From positions 124,339 through 188,338 of the forward strand of contig UCMW01000003.1 in NCBI GenBank assembly GCA_900473745.1: a stretch of DNA of 64,000 nucleotides, given 5' to 3'. Position numbers and translations under genes: made by a program. The number at the start of each line of letters is the position of its first letter. Within the stretch, counting starts at the first letter, position 1. Below, one piece after another: positions 9,382-19,433 of this stretch. The notes below the pieces were generated by a model. The model saw only the letters and a list, made by a program, of their open reading frames with translations. It was not told where the DNA came from and made no database searches. The DNA is from Hyphomicrobiales bacterium (GTDB lineage Bacteria > Pseudomonadota > Alphaproteobacteria > Rhizobiales > Rhizobiaceae).

Positions 9382-11000
9382 CACGCTCCCTGCTCGGCTT
9401 CTTCGCCTTCGAGTTCGCCTTCGGCTTCAGCCTCGGCTTCGACCGCGAGGTCTTCCTCGGTGATCCAGCCGGCGGAAAGACGTGCCTGCACGATCATGGC
9501 CTCGGCTTCGGCACGCGAAATTTCAAACTTCGAGAACAAGCCCTCGAACTTCTTGGTTTCGCCGTCCTTGCGCTCGCTCCAGCCGACGAGATCGTCGGCT
9601 GCGCAGCCGGCAAAGTCCTCGATCGTCTTGATTCCGTCTTCGCCGAGCGCGACCATCATCTGTGAGGTCATGCCTTCGATCTGGCGGAGTTCGTCGGCAA
9701 CGCCGAGTTCCTTGCGCTTCGCGTCCATCTCGGCCTCGATCTTCTCGAGGTATTCGCGGGCACGGGTCTGGATTTCCTGCGCCGTGTCTTCGTCGAAGCC
9801 GTCGATCGAAGCGATTTCGTCGAGATCGACGTAAGCCACTTCTTCGACCTGAGCGAAGCCTTCCGAGGCCAGCACCTGGCCGACCATTTCGTCGACGTCG
9901 AGCGCATCCATGAACAGGTTGGTGCGTTCGTTGAATTCCTTCTGGCGGCGCTCCGATTCCTCGGCTTCCGTCATGATGTCGATGTCCCAGCCGGTCAGCT
10001 GCGAGGCCAGACGTACGTTCTGACCGCGACGACCGATGGCGAGCGACAGCTGCTCGTCCGGAACCACCACTTCGATACGCTCAGCATCTTCGTCGAGAAC
10101 GACCTTGGCGACTTCCGCCGGCTGCAGGGCGTTGACGATGAAGGAAGCCGGATCCTGGCTCCACGGGATGATGTCGATCTTTTCGCCCTGCAGTTCGCCG
10201 ACGACGGCCTGAACGCGGGAACCGCGCATACCAACGCAGGCGCCGACCGGATCGATCGACGAGTCGTTCGAGATGACGGCGATCTTGGCGCGCGAACCCG
10301 GGTCACGGGCAACAGACTTGATCTGGATGATGCCGTCGTAGATTTCCGGAACTTCCATGGTGAACAGTTTCACCATGAACTGCGGATGGGTACGCGACAG
10401 GAAGATCTGCGGGCCACGCTGTTCGCGGCGCACGTCGTAGACATAGGCGCGAACACGGTCGCCGTAACGGAAGGCTTCGCGCGGGATCATCTCGTCACGA
10501 CGGATGATGCCTTCGCCGCGGCCGAGATCGACGATGACGTTGCCGTATTCGACGCGCTTGACGGTGCCGTTGACGATTTCGCCGACGCGGTCCTTGAACT
10601 CGTCGAACTGGCGATCACGCTCGGCTTCGCGCACCTTCTGCACGATGACCTGCTTGGCCGACTGGGCAGCAATACGGCCAAAGTCCATCGGCGGCAGCGG
10701 ATCGGCGATGTAGTCGCCGAGCTTGGCGTCGACATTGCGGTCGCGTGCCAGCTCGAGCGCGATCTGGGTCGCGTAATCCTCGACCTTCTCGACCACTTCG
10801 AGAAGACGCTGAAGGCGAATTTCGCCGGTCTTCGAGTTGATGTCGGCGCGAATGTTGGTTTCGCTACCGTAGCGCGAACGGGCAGCCTTCTGGATCGCGT
10901 CGGCCATCGCGGCGAGCACGATTTCGCGGTCGATCACCTTTTCACGGGCAACGGCATCTGCAATCTGCAAGAGCTCGAGCCGGTTAGCGCTGACTGCCAT
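9381..11000 (-). CDS. nusA: Transcription termination/antitermination factor NusA
   Basis: A 539-aa RNA polymerase-associated factor for pausing, termination and antitermination. It has the N-terminal RNAP-binding domain (LLQIADAVAREKVIDREIVL), the S1 domain around residues 135-200 (GEIVNGTVKRVEYGNVIVDL), and KH domains containing ACVGMRGSRVQAVVGELQGE and IGRRGQNVRLASQL. Two C-terminal acidic repeat-like segments follow and the protein ends in a Glu/Ala-rich tail. It lies between rimP and the ylxR-like gene on the same strand, with the next start overlapping its stop. Confidence 0.97.
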   Translation of the reverse strand: MAVSANRLELLQIADAVAREKVIDREIVLAAMADAIQKAARSRYGSETNIRADINSKTGEIRLQRLLEVVEKVEDYATQIALELARDRNVDAKLGDYIADPLPPMDFGRIAAQSAKQVIVQKVREAERDRQFDEFKDRVGEIVNGTVKRVEYGNVIVDLGRGEGIIRRDEMIPREAFRYGDRVRAYVYDVRREQRGPQIFLSRTHPQFMVKLFTMEVPEIYDGIIQIKSVARDPGSRAKIAVISNDSSIDPVGACVGMRGSRVQAVVGELQGEKIDIIPWSQDPASFIVNALQPAEVAKVVLDEDAERIEVVVPDEQLSLAIGRRGQNVRLASQLTGWDIDIMTEAEESERRQKEFNERTNLFMDALDVDEMVGQVLASEGFAQVEEVAYVDLDEIASIDGFDEDTAQEIQTRAREYLEKIEAEMDAKRKELGVADELRQIEGMTSQMMVALGEDGIKTIEDFAGCAADDLVGWSERKDGETKKFEGLFSKFEISRAEAEAMIVQARLSAGWITEEDLAVEAEAEAEGELEGEEAEQGA

Positions 11001-11056
11001 TGTCTTTGGTCTCCGTCTTCACGCCCGGGCATCGGCCGCGGGCTATAGGTCAAACG

Positions 11057-11665
11057 TTATTCTTCGCTGTCGTCTTCGTCGTTCTGGTTCGCGGCCTGCG
11101 CCTTGGCGAGCTTGTCGGCGCGCAGCGCGTCACGGATCAGATCGTCCGTCAGAATGAGCTTTGCCTCGGCGAGCGTGTTGAAGGGGATCGTCACCTTCGG
11201 CTCCTCGCCATACGCCACCTGGTCACGCTCCAGGGTGAAACCGTCTTGGGTCACGTCCGTGATCTTGCCCCGGAAGCGCTTGCGGTTGTCGACCAGGATC
11301 GACGTCTCGCACTTCACGATATGGCCCTGCCAACGGCTGAAGTCTGACTTCCGAACCATCGGGCGGTCAATGCCCGGCGACGACACTTCGAGGTGATAAG
11401 CTTTGTCGACCGGATCCTCGACGTCGAGCACGGGCGACACTGCCATCGAAACGGCCTCGCAACCTTCGACATCCATCGTGCCGTCGGTGCGTTCCGCCAT
11501 GATCTGCAGCGTCATTCCGTTTTGGTTCATCATACGGACGCGAACCAGCTTGAAATCCATCGCGACGAGCACGGGCTCGATAATGTCTGCGATACGACGG
11601 TCAAGGCCCGTCTCGGTGATGATCCGTGCTTCGCCGGGTTCCGGCTTCGGCATGTCTTCGGACAA
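11057..11665 (-). CDS. rimP: Ribosome maturation factor RimP
   Basis: A 202-aa protein needed for 30S subunit maturation. The N-terminal domain holds [20 protein letters not shown] and the family segment [19 protein letters not shown] near residues 94-112; the C-terminal part is an Sm-like barrel ([14 protein letters not shown]). I chose the TTG at 11665 as start because GGGAG lies 8 nt upstream; the first ATG (11653) would be about 20 nt from it, too far. The protein ends in an acidic [10 protein letters not shown] tail. It is the first gene of the rimP-nusA-infB operon. Confidence 0.94.
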   Translation of the reverse strand: MSEDMPKPEPGEARIITETGLDRRIADIIEPVLVAMDFKLVRVRMMNQNGMTLQIMAERTDGTMDVEGCEAVSMAVSPVLDVEDPVDKAYHLEVSSPGIDRPMVRKSDFSRWQGHIVKCETSILVDNRKRFRGKITDVTQDGFTLERDQVAYGEEPKVTIPFNTLAEAKLILTDDLIRDALRADKLAKAQAANQNDEDDSEE

Positions 11666-11750
11666 TCGTTTTACTCCCGATTGGCTGGGATCGCCAATAA
11701 AAAAGAGCGGGTCCTTCCGGGCCCACCCTTCATCTGTCGATCAAGAATTT
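11666..11750 (-). ncRNA. rimP leader (attenuator-type 5' UTR)
   Basis: The predicted transcript between the rimP promoter and rimP is about 85 nt long and contains an intrinsic-terminator-like hairpin before the coding region. A rimP leader with a premature Rho-independent terminator is an established alphaproteobacterial RNA family placed upstream of rimP-nusA-infB. The assignment here rests on position and the terminator, not on a covariance-model match. Confidence 0.7.
11696..11724 (-). terminator. Premature terminator inside the rimP leader
   Basis: On the minus strand GGGCCC-GGAA-GGACCC forms a stem with one C/A mismatch and a GNRA-type loop (11724-11709), followed by GCTC and six T, then ATT. 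It lies between the promoter and the rimP start, so it should act as an attenuator for the whole operon. Confidence 0.7.
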
Positions 11751-11756
11751 GAAGCC

Positions 11757-11785
11757 CATATACGCGACCGGCCCGGCTTTTGCAA
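11757..11785 (-). promoter_or_regulatory. Housekeeping promoter of the rimP-nusA-infB operon
   Basis: On the minus strand the -35 TTGCAA (11785-11780) and -10 TATATG (11762-11757) are separated by exactly 17 bp. This is close to the alphaproteobacterial RpoD consensus (CTTGAC-N17-CTATAT). The start of transcription would be near 11750. Confidence 0.7.
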
Positions 11786-11895
11786 GCTTTTCGCGGTGAG
11801 GCCAAAACAAACTTGCCATTCATGCGTTGGGCAAGGCAAGGTCGTGCCCACCACGGTCGTCTCCGAGGCGTCGTCGTGTCCTGAAAAGTTGAGAC

Positions 11896-13530
11896 ATGTC
11901 CACACACGAACGTCGTTCTCCGCTTCTGCCTCTGCGCAATGAAGCTTATCGCCGGATCTGGCTCGCCAGCATTTCGTCCAATCTCGGTGGCCTGATCCAG
12001 GGTGTCGGCGCCGCCTGGATGATGGCGTCCATCTCCACCTCGGAGAACATGGTGGCGCTCGTGCAGGCATCGAACACCGGCCCGATCATGCTGCTTTCGC
12101 TGGTGGCCGGCGCCATCGCCGACAGCTTTGATCGACGCCGCGTCATGATCGCCGCGCAGCTCTTCATGATAACGGTCTCGGCCATTCTGACACTTTTCGC
12201 CTTGCTTGATCTTATCACGCCCTGGGCGCTGCTCGCATTCACATTTCTGATCGGCTGCGGCACCGCACTCAACAATCCGGCCTGGCAGGCCTCCGTCGGC
12301 GACATTGTCCCGAGGGCAGATCTTCCAGCGGCGGTCTCGCTCAACAGCATGGGCTTCAACATCACCCGCAGTGTCGGCCCCGCCATCGGGGGCATGATTG
12401 TCGCCGTCGCCGGTGCTGCCGCCGCCTTTGCCGCCAACACGATCTCCTATATCGCCATCATCTACGCACTCTTCCGCTGGCGACCGGACATCCCGAAGAA
12501 CCCACTGCCGCGCGAGCAGCTCGGCTCTGCCATCGCCGCGGGCCTGCGCTATGTCGCCATGTCGCCCAATCTCGGCAAGGTGCTCTTCCGCGGCTTCGTC
12601 TTCGGCCTCACGGCAACCGCGATCCTCTCCCTCCTGCCGATCGTCGCACGCGATCAGCTCTCCGGCGGTCCACTCACGTTCGGCGGCCTGCTCGGCGGTT
12701 TCGGGCTCGGCGCCATCGTCGGCGCCCTGTCCAATCAGCGCATGAGGGAACTGCTGTCGAGTGAAGACATCGTCCGCGCCGCTTTTGCCGGATTTGCAGT
12801 GGCAGCCGGCGTCACGGGCATCAGCACCTCGGTCTGGATCACGGCGCTGGCCCTGATGGTTGCCGGTGCCTGCTGGGTGCTGGCGCTGTCGTTGTTCAAC
12901 ACGGTCGTTCAGCTCTCCGCTCCCCGCTGGGTCGTAGGGCGCGCGCTATCGCTCTACCAGACGGCCACCTTCGGCGGCATGGCCACAGGCAGCTGGCTCT
13001 GGGGTAGCGTTGCCGAAAACTATGGCTCCGGCCAGGCGCTGGTGGCATCCAGCCTCTTGATGATGGTGGGCGTGTTTATCGGCTTCATCCTGCCGATGCC
13101 GGCTTTCGCCACCCTCGACCTCGATCCGCTCAACCGTTTCAACGAGCCGTCCCTGAAGCTCGACATCCGCCCGCGCAGTGGCCCGATCGTCATCCATGTC
13201 GATTTCGAAATCAGGGATGAGGATGTGCCGGAATTCCTGAGGGTCATGGTCGAGCGTCGCCGCATCCGTCTGCGCGACGGCGCGCGAAACTGGGCGCTGA
13301 TGCGTGATCTGGAGAACCCCGACATCTGGACGGAAACCTATCATGTGCCGACCTGGGTCGACTATGTCCGCCACAACCAGCGCCGCACCAAGGCCGATGC
13401 CGAGATCACCGACCGATTGCTGGAACTGCATCGTGGAGACCGGCCGCCCAAGGTGCACAGGATGATCGAGCGCCAGGCGATCCCACCGGCTGACGACGTC
13501 TTCCACCAGTCACATATCGACCATCACTGA
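11896..13530 (+). CDS. MFS transporter (MFS_3 / enterobactin-exporter-like) with C-terminal extension
   Basis: A 544-aa inner-membrane transporter, presumably proton-driven. It starts MSTHERRSPLLPLRNEAYRR and shows about 11-12 hydrophobic segments up to residue 410; the loop ADSFDRRRVMI between TM2 and TM3 is the MFS signature. Residues 420-544 form a soluble extension (HVDFEIRDEDVPEFLRVMVE and WTETYHVPTWVDYVRHNQR) like the monooxygenase-like tail that accompanies this MFS_3 group. The substrate cannot be inferred. It is divergent from rimP and convergent with the transglycosylase gene, so it is probably a single transcription unit. Confidence 0.85.
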   Translation: MSTHERRSPLLPLRNEAYRRIWLASISSNLGGLIQGVGAAWMMASISTSENMVALVQASNTGPIMLLSLVAGAIADSFDRRRVMIAAQLFMITVSAILTLFALLDLITPWALLAFTFLIGCGTALNNPAWQASVGDIVPRADLPAAVSLNSMGFNITRSVGPAIGGMIVAVAGAAAAFAANTISYIAIIYALFRWRPDIPKNPLPREQLGSAIAAGLRYVAMSPNLGKVLFRGFVFGLTATAILSLLPIVARDQLSGGPLTFGGLLGGFGLGAIVGALSNQRMRELLSSEDIVRAAFAGFAVAAGVTGISTSVWITALALMVAGACWVLALSLFNTVVQLSAPRWVVGRALSLYQTATFGGMATGSWLWGSVAENYGSGQALVASSLLMMVGVFIGFILPMPAFATLDLDPLNRFNEPSLKLDIRPRSGPIVIHVDFEIRDEDVPEFLRVMVERRRIRLRDGARNWALMRDLENPDIWTETYHVPTWVDYVRHNQRRTKADAEITDRLLELHRGDRPPKVHRMIERQAIPPADDVFHQSHIDHH

Positions 13531-13539
13531 TGGCGGCTA

Positions 13540-14802
13540 TCAGCGCAGCTTGGCCTTCAGATCCGCACTCGGATAGCAGGTGGGTTTCATGCCGTTCTTG
13601 GCCTGCCATTCACCCAGCGACCGTCGCGTCTTGAAGCCGGGCAGACCATCCACCTTGCCCACATCATAGCCCTGCGCCACCAGTGCCTGCTGCATGGCCA
13701 GAACGTCGGAGCGCAGCATCTTGCCGACATCGCCCCAGGACGCCTTGAACACCCCGCCGCCGCTCCCGATCCGGTCGGCAAGATTGCCGATGAACAGCGC
13801 ATAGAGGTCGGAATTGTTGTATTCCTTGAGCACGTAGAAATTCGGCGTGACCAGGAATTCCGGACCATAGGTCCCGGCCGGCACCAGCATCATCGCCGAC
13901 TGCGACGCCTCCGACGAGGGAAATGCCCGACCGGAGATCCGCGCGAGCCCGCCGTTCGCCCAGGCCGAAACCGCCTTGGCTCGGTCAGGCCCTTCCTGAG
14001 CACAGGAAACACCGTCGGGAATGGTGATTTCGTAGCCCCAGTCACGGCCTCGCTGCCAGCCGCTCTTCAACAGATAGTTGGCTATGGATGCCAGCGTGTC
14101 CGGCACCGAATTCCAGATGTCGCGTTTGCCGTCGCCGTCGAAATCGACGGCGTATTTCAGGTAGCTTCCCGGCATGAACTGCGGCTGTCCCAAAGCACCA
14201 GCCCAGGAGCCCATCAGCCGGTCGGCACTGACATCTCCGCTTTCGACGATATGCAGCGCCGAAATCAGCTCCTGCTGGAACATCGGCTTGCGCGTCGACA
14301 TGAAGGCCTTGGTCGCCAGCACGTCGATGGCGGAATGCGGAAGCTTGGCGCGCCCATAGCCGGACTCGCGCCCCCAGATGGCGACGATGATTGAACCCGG
14401 AACCCCATAGGTCGCTTCCACCTTGCGCAGCGTCGACGCATGCTGGCTCGCAAGGGTCCGGCCGGTCGCGGCAAGCGCCTGCAGGCGCTTCTCGTTGAAA
14501 TAGGAGGACGGCGAGCTGAACTCTGCCTGGCTCTGCGTCCGCTCTTTCGGGGGCTCCGTACCGGGCGGCACGAGATCCGGCAATTCCCAGTCTAGCCGAA
14601 CGTTTTCAAGCGTCCGGTCGTATATCTCCTTGCTGATCCCGCCTTTCTGAGCCGCAAGCCATAGGTCGCTTGCGATCCATTGACGAAACTGTGCTTCGAC
14701 GGCGCTGCGCGAAGCGGCTGAAGCTGGCGCGGCAAAACTCCCGGCCAGCACCAGGGAAACGGTGGTCATCATCAAGCGAAGTGGCTTGCAAATTCGTGCC
14801 AT
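13540..14802 (-). CDS. Lytic murein transglycosylase (MltB-like) with a peptidoglycan-binding domain
   Basis: A 420-aa exported cell-wall enzyme that cleaves the MurNAc-GlcNAc bond to form 1,6-anhydro-MurNAc. Residues 1-29 form a Sec signal peptide ending APASAA. The SLT_2 domain carries the catalytic Glu in WGRESGYG near residue 144, and the downstream GSWAGALGQPQFMPGSYLKY motif is diagnostic of MltB. A PG_binding_1 domain occupies about residues 355-415 (LVAQGYDVGKVDGLPGFKTR). GGAGG precedes the ATG at 8 nt. There is no lipobox, so it is likely soluble periplasmic. Confidence 0.9.
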   Translation of the reverse strand: MARICKPLRLMMTTVSLVLAGSFAAPASAASRSAVEAQFRQWIASDLWLAAQKGGISKEIYDRTLENVRLDWELPDLVPPGTEPPKERTQSQAEFSSPSSYFNEKRLQALAATGRTLASQHASTLRKVEATYGVPGSIIVAIWGRESGYGRAKLPHSAIDVLATKAFMSTRKPMFQQELISALHIVESGDVSADRLMGSWAGALGQPQFMPGSYLKYAVDFDGDGKRDIWNSVPDTLASIANYLLKSGWQRGRDWGYEITIPDGVSCAQEGPDRAKAVSAWANGGLARISGRAFPSSEASQSAMMLVPAGTYGPEFLVTPNFYVLKEYNNSDLYALFIGNLADRIGSGGGVFKASWGDVGKMLRSDVLAMQQALVAQGYDVGKVDGLPGFKTRRSLGEWQAKNGMKPTCYPSADLKAKLR

Positions 14803-14826
14803 CGATGTTTCCTCCCGGAATGTCCG

Positions 14827-15432
14827 TCAGATCGCAGTACGGGCTCTGATCGCGGCCGACAAAGTTCCCTCGTCCAGATAGTCGAGTTCGCCACCGACAG
14901 GCACGCCATGGGCGAGCCGCGTGATCTTCACCTCGAGCCCCGCCAGATGGTCAGTTATATAGTGTGCTGTGGTCTGCCCCTCGACCGTCGCATTGACCGC
15001 GATGATGATCTCGCGGATCCCGCCCTTGGCCACCCGGTCGATCAGCCCCTTGATGTTGAGGTCGTCAGGTCCGATCCCGTCTAGCGGCGACAAAGTTCCG
15101 CCCAGCACGTGATAGGCGGCATTCATCGCGCCCGCGCGCTCCAATGCCCAGAGGTCGGAGACATCCTCGACGACGATGATCACGGATTGGTCGCGAGCCA
15201 CGTCAGTGCAGACGGTGCAGGGATCGACGGTATCGACATTGCCGCAGCAGGAACAGATCTTCACCTTGTCATAGGCCTCGCCCATGGCGTGGCCGAGCGG
15301 TCCCAGAAGCTGATCCTTCTTCTTGATCAGGTGCAGCGCCGCACGCCGGGCCGAGCGGGGTCCGAGCCCCGGCACCTTCGCCAGCAGCTGGATGAGTTTC
15401 TCGATTTCGGGGCCGGTGACTCGTTTTGCCAT
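14827..15432 (-). CDS. recR: Recombination mediator RecR
   Basis: A 201-aa recombinational repair protein that works with RecO and RecF on gapped DNA. It has the N-terminal helix-hairpin-helix ([20 protein letters not shown]), the zinc module [16 protein letters not shown] near residues 58-73, and a Toprim domain ([19 protein letters not shown] with [15 protein letters not shown]). The length is typical. It is 24 bp upstream of the transglycosylase gene on the same strand; the partner recF is elsewhere in this window. In many bacteria recR follows dnaX-ybaB; here four genes separate them. Confidence 0.96.
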   Translation of the reverse strand: MAKRVTGPEIEKLIQLLAKVPGLGPRSARRAALHLIKKKDQLLGPLGHAMGEAYDKVKICSCCGNVDTVDPCTVCTDVARDQSVIIVVEDVSDLWALERAGAMNAAYHVLGGTLSPLDGIGPDDLNIKGLIDRVAKGGIREIIIAVNATVEGQTTAHYITDHLAGLEVKITRLAHGVPVGGELDYLDEGTLSAAIRARTAI

Positions 15433-15479
15433 GGCGGCGTTTCTAGCCCATATAGACGGGAAACGGAATCGCCGAACGG

Positions 15480-16109
15480 ATGCCCGACATGAAAATCCTC
15501 GCTGTCTGCCTCGGTCGCCCCGAAATCCTGCCCGGCAAGAAATACAAGACTGGCATCAACAAGCTCGCCATCCAGGGCCCGATCATGGTGGATGCCGAAG
15601 GGCTCGTAGGAGACGCGATCCTCAACCGCAAGCATCACGGCGGCGTCGATCAAGCGGTATACATCGAGGGATCGATCGATCTCGACTGGTGGCGGGCCGA
15701 ACTAGGCCGCGATCTTCCCCACGGTACCTTCGGAGAGAACTTGGTGATCGCGGGACTTGAAAGCGCCATGCTGGCTGCCGGCGACAGGCTCGCCATCGGC
15801 GAGGTTCTCCTCGAAATCACCTCCGCCCGCATGCCCTGCGCGACCTTTGCCGCAAAAATGGATGATCCGACCATTGTCAAACGTTACACGCGGGCCGCCC
15901 GCCCGGGCGCCTATGCGCGCGTGCTTCAGGGCGGCATGGTCGAAGCGGGTCAGCCTGTCGAGTTCATCCCCTGGTCCGGCGACCGCGTGACCATGCGCGA
16001 GATGATGGCGACCTTCGGCCGTAGGCTGAGCGAGGCCGATCGCGCCCGCTATCTTGCCGCCCCCGTCCACTACAAGGTCAGGGATGCGATCACCGCCGGA
16101 GAGATGTGA
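15480..16109 (+). CDS. MOSC domain protein (YiiM-like)
   Basis: A 209-aa protein with a MOSC fold: [20 protein letters not shown], then [13 protein letters not shown] and the conserved Cys in [13 protein letters not shown], the residue expected to bind molybdenum cofactor sulfur in this family. YiiM proteins reduce N-hydroxylated compounds with Moco. The start could be ATG 15480 or ATG 15489 ([10 protein letters not shown]); neither has a strong Shine-Dalgarno sequence. It is divergent from recR with a 47-bp gap. Confidence 0.85.
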   Translation: MPDMKILAVCLGRPEILPGKKYKTGINKLAIQGPIMVDAEGLVGDAILNRKHHGGVDQAVYIEGSIDLDWWRAELGRDLPHGTFGENLVIAGLESAMLAAGDRLAIGEVLLEITSARMPCATFAAKMDDPTIVKRYTRAARPGAYARVLQGGMVEAGQPVEFIPWSGDRVTMREMMATFGRRLSEADRARYLAAPVHYKVRDAITAGEM

Positions 16110-16190
16110 GTTTCAACTAAGGTCTCAAAGCAATCTGGCTTTACCCGATCCCAGCTTCTCGCCATGATGCCGCCCCGCATGGGAGGGGTG

Positions 16191-17081
16191 ATGGAACCGA
16201 GGCAAACAGAGCTGACCGCAGCCGACGGCGTTCGGTTGACCGGCCATTGGTGGGGGCACACCGGACCCGGGCCATCTGCAACCGTCATCATCAATCCGGC
16301 GACCGGTGTCCACGCCCGCTATTACCACCGCTATGCCGCCTACCTCGCGGGGAATGGGTTTTCCGTCCTCACCTATGATTATCGTGGCATTGGCCTATCG
16401 CGTCCCGCAAGCCTTGATGGCTCGACCTTCACGTGGCGCCAGTGGGGGGAGCAGGATTTCGATGCAGCTCTGCGTCACGCACTCCAGGAGGACGAGGCCG
16501 GGCGCGTGCTCGTTGTCGGCCATAGCATCGGCGGTTTCCTGCCGGGTTACTCACCCGCGGTCGGCCGCGTCTCGGCGATGCTCTCTGTCGGCGGTCAATT
16601 CGGCTATTGGGGGGATTATCTGCCGGCGCGTCGCCTGTCGCTCTTCCTCAAATGGCATGTCGCCATGCCCGCGATCACGCTCGCGCTCGGCCATTTCCCC
16701 GGCAAGCGCCTGGGTTGGCTCGAAGATCTGCCGAAAGGCGTCGCCTTCGGCTGGGGACTGCAGCAGGGCAGGGCGGAGCAGGGCTTGTCTCAGGAGGCAG
16801 CTGAAGTCATGCGGGACCGGTTCGCAACCGCAACCGCCCCGATCCTCTGCGTCACCATGTCGGATGATGAATTCGCCACGCCGAAGGCGATAAGCCGCGC
16901 CATGCGCTACTACCGCCGCTCGCCTGTGACCAAAGTGCTCCTTGCACCACAAGATCTGGGTTTTGCCAGCGTCGGCCATTTCGACCTTTTTCACGGACGT
17001 CACCAGGAAGGCTTCTGGCGCCAGAGCCTGGATTTCCTGCGCGACGGGGAAAACCCTTGGGAAAATCGGGTCTATCCCTGA
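16191..17081 (+). CDS. Alpha/beta hydrolase (serine aminopeptidase S33-like)
   Basis: A 296-aa alpha/beta hydrolase. The nucleophile elbow GHSIGG lies near residue 111, an oxyanion-type region is NPATGVHARYYHRYAAYLAG, and a late histidine is in GFASVGHFDLF. The segment YDYRGIGLSRP is typical of the COG4757-like hydrolase group. I set the start at the ATG at 16191 because GGGAGGGG lies immediately upstream at good spacing; the open frame also has ATGs at 16164 and 16167 without one. Natural substrate unknown. It is followed by a short convergent gap to ybaB. Confidence 0.8.
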   Translation: MEPRQTELTAADGVRLTGHWWGHTGPGPSATVIINPATGVHARYYHRYAAYLAGNGFSVLTYDYRGIGLSRPASLDGSTFTWRQWGEQDFDAALRHALQEDEAGRVLVVGHSIGGFLPGYSPAVGRVSAMLSVGGQFGYWGDYLPARRLSLFLKWHVAMPAITLALGHFPGKRLGWLEDLPKGVAFGWGLQQGRAEQGLSQEAAEVMRDRFATATAPILCVTMSDDEFATPKAISRAMRYYRRSPVTKVLLAPQDLGFASVGHFDLFHGRHQEGFWRQSLDFLRDGENPWENRVYP

Positions 17082-17100
17082 CAGACCCGATCGCCGTCGA

Positions 17101-17424
17101 TCAAAACGGGAACTTCATCCCCGGCGGCAAGGGAATGCCAGCGGTGACCGAGGCCATCTTCTCCTGGGTCTGCGATTCGACCTTGTCCTTGGCGTCCTTG
17201 TGAGCGGCAACTATCAGGTCTTCGAGGATCTCGACATCGTCTTCCTTGAACAGCGAAGGGTCGATCTTGATGCTGCGCATCTCGCCCTTACCGGTCAGAA
17301 CCACTGTGACCATGCCACCGCCGGACTTGCCTTCGATTTCGAGTGCGGCGATTTCCGCCTGCATCTTCTCCATCTTCGACTGCATTTCCTTGACCTTGCC
17401 CATCATGCCCATGATGTCGCGCAT
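17101..17424 (-). CDS. YbaB/EbfC nucleoid-associated protein
   Basis: A 107-aa DNA-binding protein of the YbaB family (begins [20 protein letters not shown]). The N-terminal amphipathic helix is followed by the beta-rich segment [20 protein letters not shown], and it ends with [12 protein letters not shown], all typical. AAGGAG lies 6 nt before the ATG. It directly follows dnaX (47 bp), the usual arrangement, so the two are probably one transcript. Family members bind DNA as dimers with modest sequence preference. Confidence 0.94.
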   Translation of the reverse strand: MRDIMGMMGKVKEMQSKMEKMQAEIAALEIEGKSGGGMVTVVLTGKGEMRSIKIDPSLFKEDDVEILEDLIVAAHKDAKDKVESQTQEKMASVTAGIPLPPGMKFPF

Positions 17425-17471
17425 CGTCGTCTCCTTGGATTGTTGTCGTTTTCGGCTGGAGGCCCGTGGCC

Positions 17472-19352
17472 TCAGAATTCGATGTCGTCACCGGGCAGGA
17501 TGTCGCCCTCGGCGGATTCCGCCACAGCGGGTGGTGCCGCAACGCCGTCGTCGTCCTCGACCGCTACCGCCTTGATGCGGACGTCGGTGACCTTCGCGCC
17601 CGGGAAACGGGCGAGGATCGCTGCCACGTCAGGATCCTGCCGCGCATCGACAAGCCGTGCTTCGCGGGTCGTTTTCTCGACCTCGACCAGCGTCGGTGCG
17701 CCCGCTTCGTTGGACAGCGTCACCCACCAGGTGATGCCGGTCCACTCGGTGAGCTTCATCTTCAGCTCGTTGACGATGCCAGGCGGGCATTGCGCTTCGA
17801 GGCGAACTTCCAGCCGGCCCGGCTCGATCTTCACCAGATGCACGAACTGGCGCAGTTGCGCGCGCAGCACTGGCGCGCGGTTCTTGGTGCAGAGATCGGC
17901 GATATCGTCGAGCGTCTCGACCCGTATTCCGGGGATCGGCACTTCCTCGACCTTCGCTTCGCGGCGTTCCGTCGCTTGCGGCAAAGCATCGCCGGCTGGC
18001 ACGCTCTGCAAATGCGAAACCGGTTGGCTCATCGCCGGGCGCGGGGCGCTGTCCTGCGAAGGTTGGCCAACGGCTTGCACCCGCATGGCCATCGAGGCGC
18101 CACCACCACCGCCGTTCGGACGGGGTGCGGGTGGCCCGCGCTCCGCTCCGCCGTCACCATTGGACAGCTCGAGCAGGCGTCGCGCCGCATCTTCAGGCGA
18201 GGGCAGATGCGCCGCATGAGCAAGCCGTATCAGCACCATCTCGGCAGCCCCTGCCGGTCGCGACGACGCTTCCGCTTCCGGGATGCCTTTGAGCAGCATC
18301 TGCCACATGCGCGACAGGGTCGTGACCGCCACGCTGTCGGCGAATTCGCTACCCCGCACCCGTTCCACTTCGGAAAGCGAAGGATCCTGTGCGGCAGAAG
18401 GAATGTATTTGAGCCTGGTCACGAGATGGGTGAAGTCGGCGAGATCGGTCAGAACCACCGTCGGGTTCGCACCTGCCTCATACTGGCTGCCGAATTCGGA
18501 AAGGGCGGCCGCTACGTCGCCGCGCACCACATGGTCAAAGAGATCGACGATGCGCGCCCGGTCGGCAAGGCCCAGCATGGCGCGTACGGCATCGGCATGC
18601 ACCACGCCGCTGCCATGCGCGATCGCCTGGTCGAGCAGCGAGAGACCGTCACGCGCCGAGCCTTCGGCAGCGCGCGCGATCATCGAAAGCGCCTCTTCCT
18701 CGGCCTCGATGCATTCTTTGGACGCGATTGTCGAGAACAGCCCGACGAGATCGCCCGCACTGATCCGGCGCAGGTCGAAGCGCTGGCAGCGGGAAAGGAC
18801 GGTGATCGGAACCTTGCGGATTTCGGTCGTCGCGAAGATGAATTTCACATGCTCGGGCGGCTCTTCGAGCGTCTTCAGCAGCCCGTTGAAGGCCGCCGTC
18901 GAGAGCATATGCACTTCGTCGATGATGTAAACTTTGTAGCGCGCCGATACCGGCCGATAGCGCACCTGCTCGATGATCTCTCTGATGTCGTCGATACCGG
19001 TATGCGAGGCCGCATCCATTTCGATCACGTCGACATGCCGGCCTTCCATGATCGCCTGGCAATGCTCGCCGGGAATGCGAAGGTCGATCGTCGGCTTGTC
19101 GATCTCAGGCGTCTTGTAGTTGAGCGCGCGCGCCAGAATGCGGGCCGTGGTCGTCTTGCCCACCCCGCGCACACCGGTGAGCATATAGGCCTGGGCGATA
19201 CGTCCGGTCTCGAACGCATTGGTCAGCGTCCGCACCATCGGCTCCTGGCCGACCATCAGGTCGGTGAAATCCTTGGGGCGATATTTGCGGGCGAGAACGC
19301 GGTAGCCGCCGGGGGCGGGCTTGGCCTCTGCAGTGGGCTCCAATTCGCTCAT
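17472..19352 (-). CDS. dnaX: DNA polymerase III subunits gamma/tau
   Basis: A 626-aa clamp-loader ATPase. It starts [20 protein letters not shown] followed by [18 protein letters not shown]; Walker A is [12 protein letters not shown] near residue 60 and the [20 protein letters not shown] segment carries Walker B and sensor features. The C-terminal third (Pro/Gly-rich linker, then a tau-like domain ending [10 protein letters not shown]) is presumed to contact the polymerase. The frame stays open upstream through the SRP RNA gene, but the family start is the ATG at 19352. The zinc-module segment has only one Cys (EHC) where E. coli has a four-Cys cluster. Confidence 0.96.
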   Translation of the reverse strand: MSELEPTAEAKPAPGGYRVLARKYRPKDFTDLMVGQEPMVRTLTNAFETGRIAQAYMLTGVRGVGKTTTARILARALNYKTPEIDKPTIDLRIPGEHCQAIMEGRHVDVIEMDAASHTGIDDIREIIEQVRYRPVSARYKVYIIDEVHMLSTAAFNGLLKTLEEPPEHVKFIFATTEIRKVPITVLSRCQRFDLRRISAGDLVGLFSTIASKECIEAEEEALSMIARAAEGSARDGLSLLDQAIAHGSGVVHADAVRAMLGLADRARIVDLFDHVVRGDVAAALSEFGSQYEAGANPTVVLTDLADFTHLVTRLKYIPSAAQDPSLSEVERVRGSEFADSVAVTTLSRMWQMLLKGIPEAEASSRPAGAAEMVLIRLAHAAHLPSPEDAARRLLELSNGDGGAERGPPAPRPNGGGGGASMAMRVQAVGQPSQDSAPRPAMSQPVSHLQSVPAGDALPQATERREAKVEEVPIPGIRVETLDDIADLCTKNRAPVLRAQLRQFVHLVKIEPGRLEVRLEAQCPPGIVNELKMKLTEWTGITWWVTLSNEAGAPTLVEVEKTTREARLVDARQDPDVAAILARFPGAKVTDVRIKAVAVEDDDGVAAPPAVAESAEGDILPGDDIEF

Positions 19353-19433
19353 CGCGCTGCCAGCTTCCCCGTTCGCCCGCGGCCGGGCATGGCACGGCCC
19401 GTGTTGGAAACAGGGGCCGGGAATGAAGATGAG

